27,375 nt of DNA from an uncultured Muribaculaceae bacterium (lineage in GTDB: Bacteria; Bacteroidota; Bacteroidia; Bacteroidales; Muribaculaceae), in the NCBI GenBank assembly GCA_910584495.1, contig CAJUAR010000036.1:1-27375 (forward strand). Reading direction: 5' to 3'. Made by a program: the position numbers and the translations under genes. Shown in pieces: positions 22,496 through 27,375 of the stretch. Position 1 is the first letter of the stretch. Every line of letters starts with the position of its first letter. A model generated the notes under the pieces. The model saw nothing but the letters and a program-made list of their open reading frames with translations, was not told the origin of the DNA and did not search any database.

Positions 22496-23014
22496 TTATG
22501 CTTCCGGCGAAAAATCATCTGAGGTATCGATGTAGCCGAAAGAAGTTTCGAGGTCATTAGACACAGCGGTATCGACAAGATCATTATTGTCAACGGCAGG
22601 GATCGAGAAAGAGAATATGGTGGAATTGTCTTTGAACGAGACCATGAGCTGACCTTTTGTGATGATGTTCATGCCAATAATAGCCTGACAGTCCGGGCCG
22701 CGGTGGAGGTCAGGGGTTACAGCGGCCATGACATCGAAAAAACGCCCCCGGGCTACGAGGCGGATTGAGACGAGGCCATAATTAATAGAGCCTTTGGCAA
22801 AGATACCATATCCGGGCAGTTCTCTTGAGAATTCGAGGTTCAGGAGACGCCGAAGTTTTTCAGAGATGAAGCAAATCGGGGAACCTGTATCCCAAACAGC
22901 CATCGTCCCGAAGGCAATATCTTTATTCGAGGGATTGGCCACGACAACATGAGAGCGCAACTGGTCGAGAATGCCTGGAGCTTTAATGGTGAAAATGTTG
23001 TATTTGTCGTTCAT
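22496..23014 (-). CDS. Retropepsin-like aspartic protease, paralogue 2
   Basis: 172 residues. AVWDTGSPICFIS carries the DTG(S) active site (D43) and QAIIGMNII the hydrophobic-hydrophobic-G motif; layout and length match the neighbouring paralogue. The ATG overlaps the stop of the DUF5678-like gene by 4 bases (ATGA), so the two are translationally coupled. No signal peptide. Activity requires a dimer, homo- or hetero- with the paralogue, which the sequence cannot decide. Confidence 0.8.
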   Translation of the reverse strand: MNDKYNIFTIKAPGILDQLRSHVVVANPSNKDIAFGTMAVWDTGSPICFISEKLRRLLNLEFSRELPGYGIFAKGSINYGLVSIRLVARGRFFDVMAAVTPDLHRGPDCQAIIGMNIITKGQLMVSFKDNSTIFSFSIPAVDNNDLVDTAVSNDLETSFGYIDTSDDFSPEA

Positions 23015-23250
23015 ATTGGAATTCCTTCGGATTGTTCGCTGTAAGTTTTAGGCGATACTTGGAGGATTGTGCATTTACCTGAGATGCCAAAAGTATCAGC
23101 CCATTCGGAGGCCTTTAGTTCTGAATCGGTGACAAATAGCACACGTCTGTGAGCTATTACAATGAATTTCCCGGCATGAAGATTGAGCAAAGTACCGTAG
23201 TTTTCAATAAAGAAACGGCTATCTTCATCAAAGTTGTGGGTCTGTCCCAT
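23011..23250 (-). CDS. DUF5678-like small protein coupled to the retropepsin
   Basis: 79 residues from ATG 23250. The pattern FIENYGTLLNLHAGKFIVIA, then a basic turn and VLFVTDSELKASEWADTFG, resembles DUF5678 (a short alpha-beta domain beginning 'I-x-x-N-x-x-x-L' and containing 'GKY/FIxI'). My recollection is that such proteins occur beside clan AA aspartic proteases in other prokaryotes, which would fit the coupling seen here. The open frame up to 23307 runs through the terminator hairpin, so the later start is chosen. Confidence 0.6.
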   Translation of the reverse strand: MGQTHNFDEDSRFFIENYGTLLNLHAGKFIVIAHRRVLFVTDSELKASEWADTFGISGKCTILQVSPKTYSEQSEGIPI

Positions 23251-23267
23251 GTAATTTAGGGTTAGAG

Positions 23268-23303
23268 AAAAAGCCGTCGGTGCAACTCTTTGCAGCCGAC
23301 GGC
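23268..23303 (-). terminator. Intrinsic terminator after antirepressor 1
   Basis: GCCGTCGG (23273-23280) and CCGACGGC (23296-23303), extended by TGCAA/TTGCA, followed on the minus strand by TTTTTC. It sits between the first antirepressor-domain gene and the protease cassette, about 18 bases before the cassette start, so it may also attenuate read-through into the cassette. Confidence 0.8.
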
Positions 23304-23318
23304 CCATAGTTTAACAAT

Positions 23319-23840
23319 CTATTCGAATTCCAAGCATGGAGTTGAATCAAGACGGGATTTGCGGATTTCCGCAAGGTGCTCTTCGGCCTTACGCTGTTCG
23401 GCTCTGGCATCCTTCACTTTGAGGATTGCAGCATTTACGGCCCTAAGAGCTGCGATTTCGGCTTCGTTCTCTTCGACACGACGGCGGAGCGAACCGGCAA
23501 AGTGGCGATAGAGGATGTCGTAACATTCGCGCTGGTAGTCTGCCACCTTTTCGCGGTTGGCTTCGGCAACCAGGTTGGCATCGATGGTGAAGAGCCAGCC
23601 ATAGATATATTCGAGGGGGAGGCAGAGCATTTCGTAGCTCTTTCCGTCGGCTCCAGTTGAGGTCATAGTAACCTCAACTGAATTGAGGATGTAGTGCCGG
23701 TCGATGCGGTGTCGCTGTGCTGCCGGGTCGATGCCGATGGCTTGGCAGATAGGTTTGACAGGGATGTAGACTTGTCCGTTTTCGGTGATTTCGGCGAAGA
23801 TTTCAACGCCGTTGAGGATGGTGATTTTCTGTTTGCTCAT
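23319..23840 (-). CDS. P22 antirepressor N-terminal-domain protein 1
   Basis: 173 residues from ATG 23840. Residues 1-115 match the P22_AR_N domain: VYIPVKPICQAIGIDPAAQR, then CLPLEYIYGWLFTID and YQRECYDILYRHF. The C-terminal part is a helical coiled coil (about 115-165). P22 Ant-type proteins inactivate phage repressors by binding; a comparable role in lysis-lysogeny control is inferred. The frame is open to 23876, but the -7 box at 23874-23881 rules out the longer start. It has its own promoter and terminator and a paralogue at 24823-25335. Confidence 0.85.
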   Translation of the reverse strand: MSKQKITILNGVEIFAEITENGQVYIPVKPICQAIGIDPAAQRHRIDRHYILNSVEVTMTSTGADGKSYEMLCLPLEYIYGWLFTIDANLVAEANREKVADYQRECYDILYRHFAGSLRRRVEENEAEIAALRAVNAAILKVKDARAEQRKAEEHLAEIRKSRLDSTPCLEFE

Positions 23841-23873
23841 AGTTGAAATTCTTAGATTGTTGGAATTGTGACG

Positions 23874-23904
23874 CAAAGATATTAACTATTTGCGATATAT
23901 CAAA
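23874..23904 (-). promoter_or_regulatory. Promoter of antirepressor gene 1
   Basis: Minus strand TTTG (23904-23901), a 19-base spacer, then TATCTTTG (23881-23874). It is back to back with the plus-strand promoter at 24008-24038. Confidence 0.8.
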
Positions 23905-23935
23905 CAATCTGAGAAATTTTTCCATGAAACGAAAA

Positions 23936-23962
23936 CACCCCCGCCGGTGATGGGCGAGGGTG
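23936..23962 (-). terminator. Hairpin in the divergent control region
   Basis: CACCC-CGCC and GGCG-GGGTG pair around a ~7-base loop; on the minus strand the stem is followed by TTTTCGTTTC, a terminator-like pattern. It would stop minus-strand transcription coming from antirepressor gene 2 antisense to the DUF5053 operon and so insulate the promoter of antirepressor 1. Confidence 0.5.
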
Positions 23963-24007
23963 CGAACACAAAAAATAACCAAAAGTGAATTTTTTTTGTT
24001 TGGAAAT

Positions 24008-24038
24008 TTTGCCAATTCACAAAAGTGTATTATCTTTG
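24008..24038 (+). promoter_or_regulatory. Promoter of the divergent DUF5053 operon
   Basis: TTTG (24008-24011), a 19-base spacer, then TATCTTTG (24031-24038). Transcription starts near 24045, about 20 bases before ATG 24067. Its -7 box has the same sequence as that of the facing antirepressor promoter. Confidence 0.8.
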
Positions 24039-24066
24039 CAGTGTCAAACGAAAAGAGTTATTTAAC

Positions 24067-24261
24067 ATGATGGACAAACAAGCACTTTTACAGTATTGGG
24101 CCGGCGAATTACTCGCGGTCAAAATGGAGCTTGAAAAAATCTCCTTCTTACTGCAGTCAGGAGTCAAGCCCACGAGAGAGATTGAACGACATCTCGACAA
24201 CATGCTCGACAGAAAGAAACATCTGGAGATGTTGATAGAGGAAGTTCGCAAACAGAAGTAA
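24067..24261 (+). CDS. Small coiled-coil protein upstream of DUF5053
   Basis: 64 residues from ATG 24067 (MMDKQALLQYWAGELLAVKM ...), almost wholly helical with heptad-like hydrophobic spacing (MELEKISFLLQ, HLDNMLDRKKHLEMLIEEV). The frame is open to 24025, but the -7 box lies inside that extension. It is the first gene of the only clear plus-strand operon in the prophage. Function unknown; a small regulator is possible. Confidence 0.65.
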   Translation: MMDKQALLQYWAGELLAVKMELEKISFLLQSGVKPTREIERHLDNMLDRKKHLEMLIEEVRKQK

Positions 24262-24265
24262 AAAC

Positions 24266-24290
24266 CCGGGGAGGGGGATGCCCCTCTCCC
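24266..24290 (+). terminator. G/C-rich hairpin between the two plus-strand genes
   Basis: GGGGAGGGG pairs with CCCCTCTCCCC around GATG, with a 2-base bulge. It is not followed by a T-run, so it is more likely an attenuator or mRNA stability element than a complete terminator. Confidence 0.45.
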
Positions 24291-24304
24291 CTTAAAACTA
24301 AAAG

Positions 24305-24718
24305 ATGATGAAAGAACGTATAGAAAAATGGAAACAGATGGAGGCAGCCGGTGATCCTTCCGCTACCCACTATCTGAAAGAGATAACAGCCCAGGCACAG
24401 GCCGAGGGCAAAATTCAGGAAATGAATGATGCCCTGCAATATCTTATAACATCGGCCGACAAGCATCTTGACAACGTAGAGAAGTCGGTGGCTTCCTATA
24501 CGATGCATGAACGCATGGGGAGGTTGACCGAGGTTGTGAACCTCGCCTATATAGCCCGGCACTATTTCGGCAAGACCCGCCAGTGGCTGTATCAGAGAGT
24601 AAAGGGGCAGTTGGTAAACGGTAAGCCCGCAGCCTTCACCGAGGCTGAAGAAGCAACGTTTATAAAGGCACTCAACGAAATCGGCGTGCAGCTGGCAACA
24701 TTTTCCCGGCGAGTATGA
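24305..24718 (+). CDS. DUF5053 family protein
   Basis: 137 residues, helical. The C-terminal half (YFGKTRQWLYQRVKGQLVNG, then the FTEAEEATFIKALNEIG helix) matches DUF5053, a domain of unknown function common in Bacteroidota prophages; the FGKTRQWLYQRV segment looks like a helix-turn-helix recognition helix. A DNA-binding, perhaps repressor-like role is inferred from this and from its place opposite two antirepressor-domain genes. It ends before a plus-strand terminator. Confidence 0.75.
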   Translation: MMKERIEKWKQMEAAGDPSATHYLKEITAQAQAEGKIQEMNDALQYLITSADKHLDNVEKSVASYTMHERMGRLTEVVNLAYIARHYFGKTRQWLYQRVKGQLVNGKPAAFTEAEEATFIKALNEIGVQLATFSRRV

Positions 24719-24776
24719 CAAAAGAACAAGCGTCCATGGCTCTTTTTGTTTGACACGCAAAGCACACAGACGCTTT

Positions 24777-24810
24777 CCCCGGCTCCGGACACGGAGACGG
24801 GGTTTGTTTT
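24777..24810 (+). terminator. Intrinsic terminator of the DUF5053 operon
   Basis: CCCC-GG-CTCCG, loop GACA, CGGAG-AC-GGGG, followed by TTTGTTTT on the plus strand. It lies about 60 bases past the DUF5053 stop and just before the convergent end of antirepressor gene 2. Confidence 0.8.
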
Positions 24811-24822
24811 ATCAAAGGGATG

Positions 24823-25335
24823 TTAGGGGAATAATCTGGGTTGGGGGTTGAGGCGTTCGGAACGGAGTTTGGAGAGGGCTTCTTCGGCTTTGCGACGGTC
24901 GGCCTTTGCATCTTTTTCCCGGGAAATTGCTGCGTTGATTTGCTGGAGGAGTTCGATTTCGGCGTTGTTGGTCTCGATGGTACGCCGCATAGAGCCGGTG
25001 AAGTGTTCGTAGAGCACATCGTAGCACTCGCGGCGGTAGACTGCGACTGCCTCACGGGCTTCCGGGGCAACGTTCTTTGGATTGATTGTGAACAGCCAAC
25101 CATAAACATATTTTAGGGGCAGGCAGAACATTTCACGTTCCTTGCCATCGGCGGCAACTGAGGTGCTAAGCACCCCAGTTGAACCGAGAATTTCATCGGA
25201 TTGGATTTTATCTCGCTGCGCACGATCATCGATGCCGATGGCTTCGCAGATAGGTTTAATAGGGACGAAGATTTCTCCGTCGCGTTCAACGGTTACGATG
25301 TCGACGCCGTTGATTTTAGAGATTAGTGTTTGCAT
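24823..25335 (-). CDS. P22 antirepressor N-terminal-domain protein 2
   Basis: 170 residues. It contains the P22_AR_N domain (EIFVPIKPICEAIGIDDRAQ, then MFCLPLKYVYGWLFTINP and YRRECYDVLYEHF) followed by a helical coiled-coil tail (about 115-160). It is clearly paralogous to the protein at 23319-23840 over its full length. It is the last gene of the small early operon, 15 bases after the previous gene, so it is expressed with early genes while its paralogue has a separate promoter. Confidence 0.85.
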   Translation of the reverse strand: MQTLISKINGVDIVTVERDGEIFVPIKPICEAIGIDDRAQRDKIQSDEILGSTGVLSTSVAADGKEREMFCLPLKYVYGWLFTINPKNVAPEAREAVAVYRRECYDVLYEHFTGSMRRTIETNNAEIELLQQINAAISREKDAKADRRKAEEALSKLRSERLNPQPRLFP

Positions 25336-25350
25336 TTTTCTCGTTTTGGA

Positions 25351-25614
25351 TTATTCTTTGTGGATTGCGTCATTGAACATTTGGACGCCGCAAATAAACG
25401 GGATTGCGGCTTCACGGTGAGCCAATAGGAAATTGGCGACAGCGAAGGCCAAGTCATCAGGGCGGAATGAGCATGAGGCGAAATTCGCCATCTTCTTGGA
25501 GCCGGACGACCTTTTGCCGATGATGAGGAATGACCCCAGTTCAGGGAGAGCTTCGGCCACGAGTTGGCGCTGATGCTCGATAGAGTTATCGTCTTGTAAT
25601 ACTTCTATTGTCAT
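25351..25614 (-). CDS. Unknown small early protein
   Basis: 87 residues, mixed polarity, with the stretch SFRPDDLAFAVANFLLAHRE helical. No signal peptide or certain membrane segment. It starts 2 bases after the previous gene, so translation is coupled. No family recognised. Confidence 0.6.
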   Translation of the reverse strand: MTIEVLQDDNSIEHQRQLVAEALPELGSFLIIGKRSSGSKKMANFASCSFRPDDLAFAVANFLLAHREAAIPFICGVQMFNDAIHKE

Positions 25615-25616
25615 GG

Positions 25617-25847
25617 CTATTTATCGACTTCGTTTTTAAACTTATTTACTATAACCGAGACGGCATAAGCACAGACGGCCAGGGAGAGTTGTGCGAAATC
25701 ATTGTCATCACGGCATTTTGCTGTGAGGTCGAGTTCGGGCGTTTCGTGGACGGCAGCCAAGACTGCCTCGGATTGTTCATCGGTTGCCGGATATAGAGCG
25801 CATACTTTCAGCACTTGGATATCCGAGATTTCAAATGTTACTTTCAT
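25617..25847 (-). CDS. Unknown small acidic early protein
   Basis: 76 residues, acidic N-terminal two-thirds (TDEQSEAVLAAVHETPELDL) and a hydrophobic helix near the end (LSLAVCAYAVSVIVNKF) that might touch a membrane. It lies directly upstream of the 87-residue gene in the early operon. Function unknown. Confidence 0.6.
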   Translation of the reverse strand: MKVTFEISDIQVLKVCALYPATDEQSEAVLAAVHETPELDLTAKCRDDNDFAQLSLAVCAYAVSVIVNKFKNEVDK

Positions 25848-25862
25848 TTTCGAGAAGATTAA

Positions 25863-25991
25863 ATGTTGTCAGATAAAGAAGCCCGGGAACAGCGCTCTGA
25901 GCGTAGAGGCATTCGGGCAATAGGATTGATATTTGTCGGTATGTTGTGGATGATTTCGTTGATTGTCGGCACAATGGGAAGATCGAAGTAA
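25863..25991 (+). CDS. Candidate 42-residue membrane miniprotein (plus strand)
   Basis: ATG at 25863, TAA at 25991. A charged N-terminus (MLSDKEAREQRSERRG) is followed by one strong membrane segment (IRAIGLIFVGMLWMISLIVG) and the short basic end RSK. Inside-positive charge and a clean hydrophobic run look like a real single-pass miniprotein. It fills the only gap between two minus-strand early genes and runs opposite to them; I see no consensus promoter for it, so it may be a chance frame. Confidence 0.35.
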   Translation: MLSDKEAREQRSERRGIRAIGLIFVGMLWMISLIVGTMGRSK

Positions 25992-25998
25992 GACATGG

Positions 25999-26631
25999 TT
26001 AGAATGGCAGGTCGTCGTAGGGCTTATACCCCGGGCGCGTAAGAACTTTGAAATCTTCCTCGAACGCGGAGCGTATCCGGTTCAATTCGCTTTCTCTCTT
26101 GTAGGCTGCCTCGGCCTTTGAATATTCCTCGTCGTTTAGGCCATGGTAATCCCACATATCCCAAGAAGGTATTGATGCCACCTTCATGAAGAGATCGAGG
26201 TCTGATTCGATTGCTCCTGCCAGAGCCTCAAAACTCTCGGATATCGTACGGCTTGCCTTACGCTCCCATTGAGCGCGAGGCCGGTTTGGAGTGCAGTGCC
26301 CATAAAGCAGGTCGCGGAACTCATCGAGCAAGATTCGGATATCCTTGTATAATCCGAAAATGCGATTATGAACAGATTCGCGTCTGCGGTCTTCGACCCA
26401 AAACGGTATTTGTGAGGCTTCGGCAAGAATACGAGCGGGGTCAGTTATGGGAATGCCGGGCGTTACGTCGATATATTCGACATCTTCGACCGATTGGCGG
26501 TCGGAGAAGTCCATTCCTACATGAGTGCAGCGGTGCCCCGACAGGTCATATATGTCGTAAAAAAATAGGGAAGGGGAGAATGGGAACCGAGGCAAAAACC
26601 ATGGGGAACGATGAAATGAATTGGTACTCAT
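25999..26631 (-). CDS. Unknown early phage protein
   Basis: 210 residues, mostly helical and charged from residue 60 on (VEDRRRESVHNRIFGLYKDI ...). The first ~45 residues are aromatic and proline-rich (FHRSPWFLPRFPFSPSLFFY), which may mean the true start is a later Met at about residue 40 (MDFSDRQSVED). The upstream stop overlaps by 4 bases. No family recognised. Confidence 0.6.
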   Translation of the reverse strand: MSTNSFHRSPWFLPRFPFSPSLFFYDIYDLSGHRCTHVGMDFSDRQSVEDVEYIDVTPGIPITDPARILAEASQIPFWVEDRRRESVHNRIFGLYKDIRILLDEFRDLLYGHCTPNRPRAQWERKASRTISESFEALAGAIESDLDLFMKVASIPSWDMWDYHGLNDEEYSKAEAAYKRESELNRIRSAFEEDFKVLTRPGYKPYDDLPF

Positions 26632-26864
26632 CTGCGTCTACGTTTACGAGGGTGAGTTTTAGATTTACGTTTAATTTTAGCAGTGGAGTTATCGTCCGGG
26701 AGTAGCATTAAGTGTTTCGTATCGAGTTGAGCGAAATAGCACCCCGGTAGAGAAACTAAGGCGATGTTGTCATCGAGGGCTGCCACAACGACAATAGTGC
26801 CCTTCGGACATGGATAGCCGTTGACAACAATGTTAGTGAGTAGAATTGCTCGTTTAGCGGACAT
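26628..26864 (-). CDS. Small basic-tailed early protein
   Basis: 78 residues from ATG 26864 (MSAKRAILLTNIVVNGYPCP ...). The N-terminal ~55 residues look like a small beta-barrel (GTIVVVAALDDNIALVSLPG). The end is very basic (KIKRKSKTHPRKRRRR), suggesting nucleic-acid contact. A longer frame to 26996 overlaps the lipoprotein gene and is unlikely; the chosen start overlaps it by 11 bases. Function unknown. Confidence 0.55.
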   Translation of the reverse strand: MSAKRAILLTNIVVNGYPCPKGTIVVVAALDDNIALVSLPGCYFAQLDTKHLMLLPDDNSTAKIKRKSKTHPRKRRRR

Positions 26865-27213
26865 TATCGAGAGAGAAGATTTCATTGTTGGCGTAGTCAT
26901 AGACAGTTCTCCCGATAACGGAAAGGTATTCATCGCCACGATTATTTTCTCCGGCGACACAGAAGTCGATGCGGTCATATCGAGAACCGACGGCATCTGC
27001 CACGGCCTGCATATCGGCGAGCGATGCGGTTGAAGAAGAAGCCACGCGGATAAAATATCCGTAGGGATGCTGCTCGATTACGGAGAACCCGGCAGGGAGC
27101 GAGAGTGTTTGAGCCTCCGGTACTGCGGCCGATGCGGTAGGATTCTGCCGCATGGGCGAATAAGAGCAGCCCATGAGTACGAGAGCGAGAATGATTGTTA
27201 GATTTTTTGACAT
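26854..27213 (-). CDS. Small phage lipoprotein
   Basis: 119 residues with a type II signal peptide: MSKNLTIILALVLMGCS, lipobox LVLMGC with C16 as lipidation site. The mature part is small and alpha-beta (SVIEQHPYGYFIRVASSSTA, DYANNEIFSLDNV). Early-operon lipoproteins in prophages can modify the envelope or exclude other phages, but nothing here specifies that. First recognisable gene of the early operon in the window. Confidence 0.7.
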   Translation of the reverse strand: MSKNLTIILALVLMGCSYSPMRQNPTASAAVPEAQTLSLPAGFSVIEQHPYGYFIRVASSSTASLADMQAVADAVGSRYDRIDFCVAGENNRGDEYLSVIGRTVYDYANNEIFSLDNVR

Positions 27214-27375
27214 AACCGAAATGTTATTGAGGTTAAAATAATTCTCCTTGAGATTTTTCGCCTACAGCTTTCAGTAGGGCGGCATTTGTTTCCTCGGTGA
27301 AATAAGAGGAATAGAGCGACATAAGAGCCGGTTCGACAATATCTGTTAATCACCAGGTCGCATGGCTTGGAGTGA
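27214..27375. other. Window end, possible 3' end of another minus-strand gene
   Basis: A short minus-strand frame (ATG near 27321, ending in QGELF and stop near 27237) precedes the lipoprotein gene, and a stop lies just upstream in the same frame. It could be a very short gene or the remnant of a longer one; the data do not allow a call. Confidence 0.25.

Noticed and set aside
24164..24760. 198-residue minus-strand frame
   Set aside because: Antisense to the DUF5053 operon, which has a consensus promoter, plausible starts and a terminator on the plus strand.

Overview
The window looks like Bacteroidales DNA (Bacteroidota, gut type). The strongest evidence is the recurring Bacteroidota promoter pattern TTTG-N19/20-TAnnTTTG, which I find upstream of at least seven transcription units. 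The protein families also fit: VirE-N/PriCT, DUF3987, P22-antirepressor and DUF5053. I cannot name a genus; a Muribaculaceae- or Bacteroides-like host is a guess.

Two mobile entities meet near position 10,477. The left part (1 to about 10,477) is the integrase end of an integrative, probably mobilisable, element. From right to left, all on the minus strand, it carries: a complete tyrosine recombinase; a four-gene cargo operon (AbiEi-like regulator, AbiEii-like nucleotidyltransferase, calcineurin-like phosphoesterase, small protein); an excisionase-type HTH protein coupled to a DUF3987 protein; and a VirE-N/PriCT protein ending at a strong terminator. The remaining 2.6 kb has no recognisable gene. 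It holds three tandem ~560-bp units whose hairpins are kept by compensatory base changes, which suggests a structured RNA or DNA rather than protein coding.

The right part (about 10,477 to 27,375) is a prophage, transcribed mainly on the minus strand. Its late operon runs from a TAATTTTG promoter near 18,160 down through an unknown gene, a small putative virion protein, a ClpP-like protease with a coiled-coil tail, the major capsid protein, a tail-tube-like protein, a phosphoribosyltransferase, an unknown gene, a PLD-like protein, two small HTH proteins (terminase-small-like) and the large terminase. The large terminase stops at the start of its nuclease domain, at the junction with the integrase element. 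The simplest reading is that the element inserted into terL.

An 840-bp non-coding hub (18,122-18,964) separates late from early genes. It contains a 15/16 match to the ParB-binding site parS, repeated CCGTACTTTT motifs and a strong plus-strand promoter facing a hairpin. Upstream lies the early/middle region: a four-gene operon behind a ~236-nt leader with three mutually complementary elements, one overlapping the likely start codon; an exonuclease-BRCT protein; two retropepsin-like proteases coupled to a DUF5678-like protein; two paralogous P22-type antirepressor-domain proteins flanking a divergent DUF5053 operon; and small early genes including a lipoprotein. No transposase, portal, tail-fibre or lysis gene is visible, so the prophage is incomplete in this window.
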